Origin: Perkinsus chesapeaki
Taxonomy: Eukaryota; Perkinsozoa; Perkinsida; Perkinsidae
DNA: 64,000 nucleotides
NCBI GenBank assembly: GCA_013115145.1
Contig: JAAPAO010000026.1
Coordinates: forward strand, 1 to 64,000
Direction of reading: 5' to 3'
The notes beneath the pieces were generated by a model. It was not told where the DNA came from. It made no database searches and worked only from the letters and a program-made list of their open reading frames with translations. This document shows, in pieces, positions 11,501 to 21,111 of this stretch (positions are counted from its first letter, which is position 1; the number at the start of each line of letters is the position of its first letter). A program made the translations under genes and the position numbers.

Positions 11501-13477
11501 GAGGAAATTTCAAGTCTTTTTGAAGGCTATGGCTCCGAGAAGTCAGATGATGAGGATGAAGATTGGCCAGAGGAGGGTAATGATGCAGCGTGGGAAGAAG
11601 GGGTGGAGCTGGTGGGGCCAAACTCCAACTCCCAAACGGTAGTTGAGCGAGCTATCGACAAAACCAGAAATATGGTTAAGCTTTTGCGTAAATCTGCTCT
11701 GGCCCGAGATACAGCTGAAAATATCAGAGCTAGAATGGAGAGCCCTCCCCCGATGCCCTTGGCTCTTGATGTACGAACAAGGTGGAATAGTTGCCTCCAC
11801 ATGATAAAAGAAGTCCTGAAAAATCAGGCTACATATGAAAGACTACACAGTGAGGTCCGTCGGATCACTGACAAGCATTCCCCCGTGCGTAAAATAATTA
11901 CTCAGTGTGATCTGTCTGCAATGGATTACGAGACCCTCACGAGCCTTGCTCTGTGTTTGGAGCCTTTCAATGAAGTTACATCATATCTGGGAGTCACTAA
12001 GTTCAGCACGTTGCCAACTCTACTAATTAGCATTATGCTTGTCAAATCTTTCCTTGTACAATTGGAGAATAGCAACGAGCTACAACGGCAGCACAGGTTC
12101 TGTGCGAAGTTACTCCCTGCATTGAAACAAAAACTGGGCAAGTATTTCAGCTACACAACGGAAAATGACTGGGTGGTCTGTGCATGTTACTTGAATCCAG
12201 ATAGCCGAAATATGAGCGAGGCTTCTGAGGCGGTGGCCCCGGAGTATACCATCACTGATGCGAGGGGACGAAGCGCGGTTTTCGCTTGCTTACAAAGCTT
12301 AGGTTTACTTGACGACGAATCTGGTGGAAATACGCTGGCAGCTACTTCTGATGGAATCGAAAGATTGGACATTGGCGAGAGTTCGATGTCAGGTATATAA
12401 GAGTATTATAGCGGAACACGGAGGAAGTTCGGGGGGGTCTGCAGCACCTTGCGCAGAGCACTAGCAAGGTGCCTGCGCAGCACGTGACGCCCATAACGAG
12501 CGGGAATGTTAGGTATTTCGTGAGCTTAGGCCTGTGTTATATGTCGCTACGCATTGTAGACGTGATTTCCGGTTGTTTAACGGCTTCGGGAGCTTTGGGT
12601 CACCCTTCAGACGGTGTCGAGAGTCACTACTGGGCGCGCGCTTTTTACATTTTGCGCGCCATTTCTATATGTGACAATAAAATCATACAGATGTAAGCCA
12701 ACTCTAATAAATCCATTTTTGAAGTCCCTAGAACATGGGGAATCGATTGGTATGCTTGATTAAGCGACAGAATTTTGGACACCCTATCTTCGACAGATGC
12801 TACCCGCTTCCGCAGTCTTTGAAGTGAGTAACAATGCAATAACAGCAAACGAAACTTACGGGACGATCCTTCCAACGAAGGATAAGCTGCCGATTACTGC
12901 GACTTCTAAAAATTGTGCTCCACGTAATGATGCTTCAAGAAACATCTTAGCAATACCAATGAATATTCTGACAAAAGTTATAATGCATGAATGGGTCTTA
13001 TTTTTATTACACCAGCTTAACCCAATATGTAGCATTTTCATATTCTCCTATTCTTCTTACGTTACCACCACTTTCATTATTACTCCTATTGCTGGACGAG
13101 AGCCTTCGCTGTTGCCGATTTGCAGATACAGACGACGAGGATTGGCAGTTGGATTGGCCGTTGCCACCCTCAAGTGTGACAGTGCCCCCTGCCCTTGTTG
13201 TAGTCGCCACCGCTGCACGTCGGTGGGTGATATTTCCACTTGCAACAACCAGAGGTACGCGTTCCGCTGTATCCAGTCTCACATGGTTAGTTAGTTTGGG
13301 CCCTTGGGGCTGCTGGCATACCCCTTCTGAGGTATAACCATCAGTGTGCTAATGATACGAGCATCGGTACCAATAACAACATACATATATTACATTTTGT
13401 AATGTAGATGATGATACAACTTCTAGGGGTGGCGGCATAGCTGTTGATGATAGTCTACCACTAATAAGAGATACCAT
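2575..13477 (-). CDS. Tandem multi-pass membrane protein, copy B, split by transposon insertions
   Basis: Starts MVSLISG at 13477. A Ser/Thr/Asn-rich N-terminus ends NATYWVKLV near 13007, and a TM exon ends at about 12856. The next intron (GTAAGTTTCG donor) contains the hAT element 6814-12806. Coding resumes at about 6770 with FRWFELHSQAKFLLFIG, then GLAGLLYP (about 6490-6620), and RVHDPTNDDHN with a charged loop (about 6285-6440). A second long intron with foreign DNA follows. Then come RFHGIYFGFYTGAGILL (about 3950-4055), PPCPRSDVIPG (about 3810-3910), GTPTPYVSPWKTV (about 3640-3760), QVEAYVYIDFVLY with GLAVYKGYF (about 3265-3430), DNVGPDGW (about 3065-3230) and FGFVLQSIIDIIIG (about 2760-2830). 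It ends YKKQRQ-stop at 2575. All splice sites stay usable, so the gene may still be expressed. Function unknown. Confidence 0.7.
4074..6284. mobile_element. Foreign insertion in a copy B intron (unclassified)
   Basis: Copies A and C have a short intron between the exon carrying the DPT motif and the exon carrying the (F/H)G.YF motif. In copy B the same intron is about 2.2 kb and differs in composition from the AT-rich surroundings. It has several GC-rich stretches with short inverted repeats (for example around 5930-6010), and a tRNA-like box A/box B pair at 4727-4800. I could not find terminal inverted repeats or a credible transposase. The exact insertion boundaries are not resolved. The 5' splice site side is copy B exon sequence ending near 6285. 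Confidence 0.5.
4727..4800 (+). repeat. tRNA-like pol III promoter pair (pseudo-tRNA or SINE head)
   Basis: TAGCATAGTGG (4734) fits the tRNA box A consensus. GGTTAGATTC (4778) is close to box B. Their starts are 44 nt apart, the standard tRNA spacing. The acceptor and T stems do not pair, so this is not a functional tRNA as read. A tRNA-derived short repeat is the likeliest explanation. Confidence 0.4.
6806..6813. repeat. Left target-site duplication of the hAT element
   Basis: ACTCCGCA immediately outside the left inverted repeat. The right flank is CTTCCGCA, so 6 of 8 bases match. Eight base pairs is the length expected for hAT insertion. Confidence 0.6.
6814..6990 (+). repeat. hAT left terminal inverted repeat (177 bp)
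   Basis: Begins CGGGTAGCATCTGTCG and ends GCGCGCGCCC. It is the reverse complement of 12632-12806 apart from two substitutions and a 2-nt longer T run near 6938. Short open frames across it are not genes. Confidence 0.93.
7293..9768 (-). pseudogene. Second transposase-like gene (zinc-finger N-terminus, RNase H-like core), frame-broken
   Basis: Three consecutive minus-strand open segments that look like one protein: 9768-9091 (225 aa), 9125-8406 (239 aa) and 8012-7293 (239 aa), joined by frame shifts and stops. The first has Cys pairs (CRFC, CNPC, CKIC, CTRC) and a basic PKPGRPAK motif like an AT-hook. The second has a LKLQFDGGQQFLKVSV strand pattern. The third starts with CPFCC, then PPLHLMFGIVNKLY, FEGALEGNSCSRLL, LKVHVVLHH and a GLSSEQSGEALHARLQ segment. 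From memory this resembles a transposase-like family common as uncharacterised proteins in cnidarian genomes, but I could not verify a family name. It is on the opposite strand to the hAT gene and is not a hAT protein. A degenerate tandem duplication near 9060-9105 coincides with the first frame break. Confidence 0.6.
9776..9925 (+). repeat. GTCCGGT/ATCCGGT repeat array
   Basis: More than ten copies of (G/A)TCCGGT, some direct and some inverted, just upstream of the minus-strand transposase-like gene. Clustered short motifs like this are typical transposase-binding subterminal repeats, so the array may mark one end of a nested element. This is inference from position and motif density. Confidence 0.75.
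9953..9988. repeat. Inverted GGCGCGCGC pair
   Basis: GGGCGCGCGC at 9955 and GCGCGCGCC at 9980 flank a 15-nt centre, forming a possible hairpin. The same GCGCGCGCCC word ends both inverted repeats of the hAT element. Confidence 0.6.
10306..12400 (+). pseudogene. hAT transposase with BED zinc finger, two in-frame stops
   Basis: Starts ATG 10306. A BED-type finger follows (VECRRCG, then a His/Cys pair about 20 residues on), interrupted by TGA at 10402-10404. Next come the first catalytic block (VSLTADVWTRKHRSSLLGV, about 10895-10950), a VTDRGSAIKK block near 11237 and a CAAHSLHLCVCNAL zinc-like block near 11330. A TAG lies at 11318-11320 just before CAAHSLHL. A long open segment (11348-12400) carries an acidic region, then DVRTRWNSCLHMI, ALCLEPFNEVTSYLG and CYLNPDSR, the usual hAT core order. 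The C-terminal dimerisation block ends early (stop at 12400). The stops could be hidden by introns, but no GT-AG pair removes either cleanly, so I call it decayed. Confidence 0.8.
12632..12806 (-). repeat. hAT right terminal inverted repeat (175 bp)
   Basis: Reverse complement of the left repeat. The outer end reads CTACCCG on plus and is followed by the CTTCCGCA duplication (12807-12814). Confidence 0.93.
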
Positions 13478-13863
13478 TATTACTACTTAAACATGATACT
13501 AAAGAATAGTGATGCGTCTAAATATACTCAACATGTTCATAAAGTTAGCAATTGAACATTACTCAATACATTTAACAACAAGCTATACAAACAGCGATGA
13601 AATAAATAGCGATATTTTACAAACAGTTTAAGCAGCGAAAGCTGTACCATTAAACCGACTCAGATGCCGCCATATCAATAATACCTCGCTAGTGGTCGAA
13701 CTATATAATAATATTGCTATTAGGCTGCTTATCACATAATAGGTAAAAGCAAATAGTCAAGGGTAAATTAACATTACTGGAATAGGTGTCCTCCTATTCC
13801 TCCATGATGATGGACTATGGAAGGGGTCTTCTGAATGGGCTTCGTTGGTGGGTGGTGAGTATG
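13478..13863. other. Spacer between membrane-gene copies C and B
   Basis: About 390 bp, AT-rich. It lies between the stop of copy C (13864) and the start of copy B (13477), so it should hold the copy B promoter. No gene seen. Confidence 0.6.
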
Positions 13864-16800
13864 CTAATATTCAGATGATGATGTTGTATTATTATTAAGT
13901 ATGCTAATTAACCAATGTATAGCTAACGGTATGAAGGTAATAGGAACAATTATCTGAAAATGAGCATAATACAACATTAGGGTTATATTACATTACTATT
14001 ATTATTATTATTATTATTATTATTACTAGTAGTATTATTGTTAATAATGGTATTTCTCTATTATCCACATATATACCACTTACATTACGTGTACCCCATA
14101 TAACAATAGCCTGTACTATGAAGAATCCAATGCTTCTAAATGCTTTATAGTTACATGTAGCAAGTATATAGTATCTATAACGTATAAGAACAATGATCAC
14201 AGCAGCAATATACTGTTGTTGTTATTATTATTATCATTAATATATTACTCTGTGAGTTGATAATGATGATTTAGTATAGCCAATAGTTGAGTATCATAGG
14301 ATGCTCTACCAATTGCAAACAATATAACCAAAGCAAACAACATAACAAATTGCCCAGATGTCGGATCTTTATTCTTTATCCACTTATCCGGTACTATAGG
14401 GTCCTGAATAGTAATAATGACAGATAATACCAACAAACAGCAGCCCCAGATGCAGCAGAGTGCATATAGGACTACTAGTAGTACTTGGGCAAAGTTCTCT
14501 ATTATCCCTCTATTATTATAGAATATAATCATTCTAAATATGAAAAATAATACAAGTAAGACTGCCCCTATAAGAAGTACCTATAATAATAAGAGTAACA
14601 TTATTAATAACTAGTATTTATAATCTACTAATAATTCTTATTCTTACCGTTCTCGGTCTGACAATAGATTTATACACAGCCATACCCCACATCCACGATG
14701 CCAAACCTTGAACTATGAACAATGTGCCCATTATAAATGGTAGCGCTCTTTGCCCTAGATATGGTGTTACTAAGAATAATGTGAATTCACCATAGAAATA
14801 TGCTTCGACCTGATATCATTATCATCATCAATGAGCCAATGTCAGTTTTTATACTACCATGCCATTCGCAACTATAAGAGGTAGAAGTATTAAAAACACC
14901 CTGTGAGTGAATCCAAATATTAAGTTTTTCCTTATGGATACATTCGGTGGAGGGGATCCTGATAGAAGTAAGAATAATGATGAAAAATAATAATAACGGC
15001 AGCAGCAGCCGCCTCCGCCTCCTCCTCCCTCTACTTTGCCTACCAGGTATAATATCGCTTCTAGGACATGGTGGTACCATATGGAATATGAATACACCAG
15101 ATAATGGGAATAATGCCAGAAACCAGAAGTATATCTCTTTACGACTTAAACAAAAGCAACTGTATGATAATGTAAATATAATAACGATCCCTCACTTATT
15201 AAGTGTCACTCCCGATACTGTAAATATTGTAGTAGAGCTAATAGCAATAATAATAATGCCTGCCATGCCAAACAGAGCAAAATATACTCCGAAGAATCTA
15301 AATGAGATGACTAACACTCATTAGAGTATTGCTGCTGTATATATATTATTACTTTGCTACTACTCTCCCTAATGCAGCTTTGAATTCAAAAGCATTATGC
15401 CATATTGTTTGGGAAGGATCGGCCAATCTAATATCACCAACCAATCCTATTGTTTCACCGATCAATCCATGATGATGATGGTTATGATTATGATGGTGGT
15501 TATCAGTAGTATTATGATTAATACCATCGTTAACCTCTAATGGTCTTGTTGGATCACGGCATTTAAAGTATCTAAGGTCAGCATGTCGATACAGATGTAT
15601 CAATGAGCACGATAAGCCTTCTATGATGCCTTGCCCCCCCACCCACCTCAACCCCGAGTAATTCCAAGGTGGTATTGTTAATTGTAGACAGGGACTTTTA
15701 GACACTTACCAACACTTACAGACCTTACCACCAGCTTACCGCTACACCGACGTTACTATCATAGTACACTACTGTATGTGGTGAAAGAACAACAATTTAT
15801 TTTGCAGCCAAAAGATCTCCTGTTTCCGGAGTTCTTCACTCAAACTGGCTTCATTTAACAGTTGATAATACGTTTAGTCCGGAGTGTGAAGTTATGATAC
15901 CCGATCCTTAACAACAAATGGTCGGAATGAAAAACGATATAATGCAATATATATACGTAATAGATATACAATATATCCTTATAAAGCTTCTAAAGCTATA
16001 CGCCTCATTGACTGTACTCCCACATGTGACTCCATACATGGAGACACCTAGCGGGGTCCTTGAAAGTAATGGTATACGAATGAAAGTATGTTGGGACGTT
16101 GTAGAGGATAAGTATCCCGTCACCGTCATCACACGGCAAGCAACAACCAGTCTACCCAAACTCTGTAATAGGATGAAACTGGATGTTATCACATAGCAGC
16201 CCGTCCCCCAGAGCATCAGCAGCAGCACACTGCCTAACGATAGGACACTTGCACTTGCCGCTGACTATGTCGGGGGGGGACGGCAAAGGATGGGATTTAA
16301 ACGTTATGTGCTGGAAATTAGAGTCAAACTGATTCTTAATAAATTAACACATGAACAACTTTCATGTTTGTTGTTATTTCAGCAAACGTCTTCCTTGTTG
16401 TTTTGTTCTACTACTACTACATCCCTCATATTGCCTATTACCCGCATCTTCCTATTATTATATAACTACATACCTCCTCACATGGATATAATAGACCAGC
16501 AATAACAGCAGCTATAACATATAATGGTGTATTTGATACAGTATTATCAGCATGATTATTTACATATGCTAGTTGATAACTAATAATAGAAGCAACCATG
16601 TTGAACCTAATTGACCTTATTGTAATGTATGTATTACATATATATAGTTAATGATAATGCTCCCAGTGAGCTTAGGAATTTAGCCTGGCTGTGTACTTCA
16701 AACCATCTATATAACTTAGGTATTACAAAGAATGACATTGGTACTTCCGATCCAAATCTATCAATAATAATAATATTCATACACTATTACCCTATTATCC

Positions 16801-17563
16801 TTTATTATTATTACAATATAGCCCTGGAATAATACGCCATATCACCATGCACTGCTGCTTCCAACATGAATGATACTCTTATACCAGCTTCGACAAATAA
16901 TTGTGCTACACCAAGAGTAAAACTAATAACACCAAGAACAATATTAATAATAATAAAGTATTAAACCCAATATCTATTACACTATCTTAATCCAATAAGT
17001 GTAATCTTTATATAAAGCAGCATCAGCATCACCCATTGTTGGTGCCCCTGCTGCTGTACCGCCATCCTCCTCTGATCTTAGACTTGTTGCTACACTATGG
17101 TGCGATAGACGTCGCCGTTGCAGCGCTCTATTCCTTTTATTATCATCACCAGCACCACCAGCACCACCACCAGCAGCACCAGCAGCAGCAATAGGATATA
17201 CCATAGATACATATGATTTATCAGTTAATAATGATGATGATACTCCAGATGATTTACTCAACCTCTATAAAGCATTTATATTAACAATCCATTATACAAT
17301 AGCTACCAATAGTTACCTTATTATTATTATGATAATGATGACTATATAGCTGTTGTATATTGCTGCTGCTGCCCCCCGCCACCGCCGCTTCATCATCGTA
17401 GCCATAATCATTGTCATCAGCAATAAAGCCTATTGTCCCTTCTTCCACACCGTTTGTATCAACTTGATTAGAACCTCAGCAAAAATAGATATCAAGTATA
17501 ATATCGATTATTATCATTACTGGATGATGATAGTAATACCTTCGGTACTCCTATACTCATCAT
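13864..17563 (-). CDS. Tandem multi-pass membrane protein, copy C (most complete copy)
   Basis: The start is probably one of two ATGs at 17560-17563, although the first exon junction is not resolved. Order on the minus strand: an acidic exon with IGFIADDNDYGYDD (about 17340-17480); a Ser/Gly/Ala-rich exon ending DYTYWIKIV (16977); GVISFTLGVAQLF (about 16830-16940); LYRWFEVHSQAKFLSSLG (about 16660-16750); AAVIAGLLYPCEE (about 16470-16600); KCRDPTRPLE with a His/Asn-rich loop (about 15360-15580); FALFGMAGIIIIAIS (about 15200-15300); PPCPRSDIIPG (about 15050-15130); GSPPPNVSIRKN (about 14870-14955); QVEAYFYGEFTLFL with GMAVYKSIV (about 14650-14813); an exon of two or three TMs (14245-14580); CNYKAFRSIGFFIVQAI; and the last TM exon ending NNNTTSSSEY-stop. 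Around ten membrane segments in total. No named family recognised. A receptor or transporter are equally possible. Confidence 0.75.
13995..14027. repeat. (ATT)n microsatellite
   Basis: A run of about ten ATT units in the last intron of copy C. It can be read as a poly-Ile ORF on minus, which is not coding. Confidence 0.9.
15650..16440. other. Long intron of copy C
   Basis: About 0.8 kb between the GLLYP exon and the CRDPTRP exon, much longer than the other introns of this gene. CCGTCCCCC at 16200 and GGGGGGACGG at 16272 form an inverted pair. No coding similarity to either neighbour was seen. It may be an insertion, but I found no element ends. Confidence 0.4.
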
Positions 17564-17578
17564 GCTAATTGGACATTG

Positions 17579-17652
17579 GTAAACTTATTCGTGTGGTTAA
17601 AGTGATTGCCTCTCCATCAAAAGACCCCAGTTCAAACCCCGGCCATACCACT
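17579..17652 (+). repeat. tRNA-like sequence upstream of copy C
   Basis: A box B-like AGTTCAAACCC (17630) and a short possible acceptor pairing (GGTA with TACC) at tRNA-like distance. The box A match is weak and the T stem does not pair, so it is either a degraded tRNA or chance. Confidence 0.25.
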
Positions 17653-17831
17653 TACTACAACTTATACTCAACAATATAGTATATTAAAAGGAACAACGAG
17701 TAATACATGACATGATAATGGTAGCAAGAGCCAATTAGGATGAGTAAACAGTAAATACAAATAATCAACTTGGCATTGAGTCCTAAGTACATAATGTTAA
17801 ATAATAGAAAAGCTCAATATTATTATTACCA

Positions 17832-18310
17832 CATGATGTAACTGCCTCCTCAATACCCTCTCATCATCATTAGGGTCATGTTCATCCTCCTGTTGTTGTG
17901 GCATAGAATCCTAAGATACTATATATTATCACTTATTCACAGTATGCTGCTATAATTCCTACTACTACCAAGTATTAGAGCTACCCTCATGCTAGTGCCA
18001 TTTATTGGATTCTTTGCAAATGGGTTTAAGTGTAAGCGTTTAAGATATTATCAGTCCGCCGCCCCTGCCCTCATTACCACATGATGTAGCTGTCTTCTTA
18101 ATACCCTCTCAGCATCATTAGGGTGATGTTCCTCCTCCTTCTCCTCCTCTTTTTCTTGTATTGCCTGTGATGATAAACCCTCTAGTGGTATAGAATCCTA
18201 TAAGCAGCAGCAGCAGTTACCTTATACTACTACGGCTGAGCGGCCATTAATTTCATATGGATCGAAAACAACAACGGGCCATACTCCATGGACACTTATA
18301 TACCGACAGA
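17832..18310 (-). repeat. Two extra copies of a 3' terminal exon
   Basis: Minus-strand segments near 17832-17913 and 18076-18197 each begin DSMP/DSIP, run through an acidic stretch and end ERVLRRQLHHVV, matching the terminal exon of the gene at 18871-19947. The second unit has an extra upstream coding-looking piece containing VVVFDPYEINGRS (about 18225-18300). Each reads a short distance past HHVV to its own stop. They look like duplicated 3' ends, alternative last exons, or the ends of small tandem genes. Confidence 0.5.
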
Positions 18311-18436
18311 CAGAGATATACACATGATGAATCATAGATTGTAGATATTGTTAATCATCACTTTGTACATATAATAGTTCGTAAATATCATATAATAGAT
18401 ATTATATAAGCTCTAATATAAAACCTAACTAGTAGT

Positions 18437-18808
18437 TCCCGTCGCTTTACTGCTAAGATACTGTTTAATAATACTACTGCTTTACTGCTAAGATACTGTT
18501 TAATAATACTACTGCTTTACTGCTAAGATACTGTTTAATAATACTACTGCTTTGCTCCTAAGATACTGTNNNNNNNNNNNNNNNNNNNNNNNNNNNNNNN
18601 NNNNNNNNNNNNNNNNNNNNNNNNNNNNNNNNNNNNNNNNNNNNNNNNNNNNNNNNNNNNNNNNNNNNTTAATAATACTACTGCTTTGCTCCTAAGATAC
18701 TGTGTAATAATACTACTGCTTTGCTCCTAAGATACTGTGTAATAATACTACTGCTTTGCTCCTAAGATACTGTGTAATAATACTACTGCTTTACTGCTAA
18801 GATACTGT
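18437..18808. repeat. 35-bp minisatellite
   Basis: Tandem units of CTGCTTTACTGCTAAGATAC followed by TGTTTAATAATACTA, with a TTGCTCC/TGTG variant form. It is interrupted by the assembly gap at 18570-18668, so the true copy number is unknown. It lies between the gene body and its duplicated terminal exons. Confidence 0.95.
18570..18668. other. Assembly gap (99 N)
   Basis: A run of N inside the 35-bp minisatellite. Both sides carry the same repeat, so the gap is a collapsed tandem array of unknown real length. Confidence 1.
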
Positions 18809-18870
18809 TTGAATTAAACAACCCGGTGATCGTTAAAAACTGGCGTCATGTAGTTAGACGCAGCACCATC

Positions 18871-19947
18871 CTACGATTTGCTCATACCAGAATGGTAGAC
18901 ATGAGCCTCCACCATAACAACAACAATGCCCCTCGTTGTTGTTATAATTATTACCACATGATGTAATTGCCTTCTTAATACCCCTTCGTGTCCTATTATT
19001 AAATCCTCTACAGTCTTTATACCATTACTATTATCATCACCCTTCACCCCTCCGCCACCGGTATGATCAGCCTCACCAGGACCATGGCCACTACGTCTCT
19101 GATGACGTTATGTATGCCAATATTCCTCAATAGGCATTTACCCACCTTAGTGTTATTCCTGTGTGATGGGCCTTTAGTTCGTTTATTAGCCGATGGACAA
19201 TGGTGTCCAAGAGGACACTAAAGCCTCTATAGCCTTACACTCATATACAGTATTATTACCGTATCCATAACATCTAGACATATATGACAGTTTCTTTTCC
19301 ATAATGCTCCACCTCGTCTCTCTAATGCATTCATTACTTCAGGTGATAGATACTGTAGCATATATCCTACAGTGGTATATTAGCGATTAATACCTTAGTT
19401 GATGGTTTCCATGTTAAACCTCTTGTTGCTTCTGGTAATGACCATCTACCTAGCCTTACCGGTACCACTGAAATAACAACAACCTTAATAATGAGAAATC
19501 ACTTCTACAGGGTGATCATGATGAGTTATGTAATATGGTTATTAAAGGGATTCCCCCCTTATCGATAATTATTGTTATAAACCATATAACAGGTCCAATT
19601 AGTGTATGCTACTACGAGTTCAACGCTACTTTCATGTTTCTAAGGGACTAGAGTGTTACTATCTCAAGGACGGTACTTAGTTTATATGAGGTAGTAGAAC
19701 ATCTAAAGGTATGGACAGGCCCAGTTTCAAGAAGGCTGTATGGATAACTTATGCCCTTTTTAAACGTATGATGGCCCTTAAATATCTTATAATAATACTA
19801 CCCATTACAGCTAATGGTAACTTGTATTGGATTCCATTCTATTCGTTTACTTGATAAACCAGCACCACCATTATTCTTAACAGGTAATGTAGTATAATGT
19901 CTTCTACCACTTATTCTTGCACCATCTGGTTTATCAATATATCTCAT
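18871..19947 (-). CDS. Unknown soluble protein with a repeated C-terminal exon
   Basis: Not recognised. The start is at 19947 (MRYIDKPDGARISGRRHYTT). Exon 1 ends at WNPIQ, and after a 36-nt intron comes IFKGHHTFKKGISYPYSLLE. Further downstream, exons read WSLPEATRGLTWKPSTK (about 19410), YMLQYLSPEVMNALERRGG with a single RNCHICLD Cys pair (about 19260-19360), DTIVHRLINELKAHHTG (about 19145-19210) and a Gly-rich piece running into EGVLRRQLHHVV (about 18955-19095). The stretch at 19500-19750 is not resolved into exons with confidence, and one junction near 19225 did not keep frame by eye. It sits divergently from RPL17 with under 200 bp between the two starts. Confidence 0.5.
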
Positions 19948-20132
19948 CTGCCCTGCTACTGCTGATGATGCTGTGATGGACTATCTCCGCGCTGATGGCG
20001 GTGATGATGACGATGCTGCTGCTGCTCTGGGCGTGCGCTTTTTACATAGCGTGATCGATGTTATATATTTAAACCTTCTTGGCGTCCTTTAACCCTTCTC
20101 CTTGTGGCTAAGGCTCTGCTGCTGGTATAACT

Positions 20133-20776
20133 ATGCGATATACTTACGAACCTCGTAACCCTGCTAAGGCTGTACGTGTCCGTGGATCTGATATCCGTGT
20201 TCACTACAAGAATACCTATGAGGTCTGCCAGGCTATTAAGGGCATGAACCTTAAGGCTGCTGAAACGTAATAGGGTGCTATTCTATATAAACCATCACTA
20301 CCTTTTTAGTTACCTTGAGGATGTTATGGAGCATAAACAGGTTGTCCCCTTCCGTAAATTCTGCGGTGGTGTCGGCCGTACTGCTCAAGCCAAGGCTTTC
20401 AAGGCTACTCAGGGTCGCTGGCCCACTAAGTCTTGCAAGGTCGTCCTTGGACTACTTCGTCAAGCTGAAGCTAATGCTGATTACAAGGGTGTTGATGCTG
20501 AGGGTTTAACTCTTACTCACGTTCAAGTTAATGAGGCTCAGAGAGGTCGTCGTCGTACTTATCGTGCTCATGGCCGTATTGGACCCTATATGAACTCTCC
20601 CGCTCATATTGAGTTTATCTTTGAGCAGGATGATGAGACTGTTGAGAAGCCTACCGAATCCACTAGGGTAATAAGGGTTAATAGGGTGACAGCGGTGGTT
20701 AAGTAGTATGTTTTATTAGATCGTTAAGTTCACCAAGAAGCAGTTCGCCAAGCGTCGCCTCCATATCGGTAACTAA
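20133..20776 (+). CDS. RPL17: Large-subunit ribosomal protein L17 (uL22)
   Basis: Three exons: 20133-20266, 20310-20667 and 20720-20776, with introns of 43 and 52 nt. The protein starts [20 protein letters not shown] and contains [17 protein letters not shown] and [35 protein letters not shown] and [18 protein letters not shown] follow, all typical of eukaryotic uL22, which lines the peptide exit tunnel. The length (182 aa) matches the family. The C-terminus ([18 protein letters not shown]) is basic as usual. Codon use is more C-ending than in the neighbours, consistent with high expression. An upstream GGGCGTGCGCTTTTTACAT (20028) resembles the inner end of the hAT inverted repeat. Confidence 0.96.
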
Positions 20777-21111
20777 GCGTGTTGTAAGACGATGATGATT
20801 GGAATAAGCAGCCAATACAGGATAATGCAACAACTAGCAGAGTTTCGGTGGTGCCTAAGCCTCTTGGATACCGATATACATTATATTGTGTTATAGTACA
20901 AGTTAACAACATATATAAAGGTGGAAGGGTATGTATATATGGGTACTACTCATATTGTAATCATGCATCACAATTAGAAAACAGTTGTATCGGCAAAAGT
21001 GTATTATCTCTTCACGTACATACCCCTATTCATGCTCCCTCAACTTGTTACTATTAACACTACATTATTAACTAATGTTAAAATGGTTATGAATAAAAAC
21101 TGTAATGACCA
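20777..21111. other. Tail-to-tail spacer RPL17 / HRD1
   Basis: Convergent 3' ends about 335 bp apart. AT-rich, with no gene or hairpin terminator-like element that I can support. Confidence 0.6.

Larger units (their letters stand above)
6814..12806 (+). mobile_element. hAT-type DNA transposon, 5,993 bp, in an intron of copy B
   Basis: Bounded by long terminal inverted repeats (6814-6990 and 12632-12806) and an imperfect 8-bp duplication. It contains a BED-finger hAT transposase on plus (10306-12400) and a second transposase-like gene on minus (7293-9768) with its own repeat array at 9776-9925. The inverted ends are nearly identical (two substitutions and a 2-bp length difference by eye), which implies a young insertion. 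However, the hAT gene has two in-frame stops, so this copy was probably moved by transposase made elsewhere. It interrupts the host gene's intron between that gene's TM exon at 12.9 kb and its RWFELHSQAKFL exon at 6.7 kb, with donor and acceptor both intact outside the element. Confidence 0.85.

Noticed and set aside
14787-15324. Long overlapping frames on both strands around the PPCPRSD exon
   Set aside because: They are read-through of exons and short introns of membrane-gene copy C. The spliced minus frame aligns with copies A and B, the others do not.
20315-20509. Alternative plus frame inside RPL17
   Set aside because: Shadow of the ribosomal protein exon.
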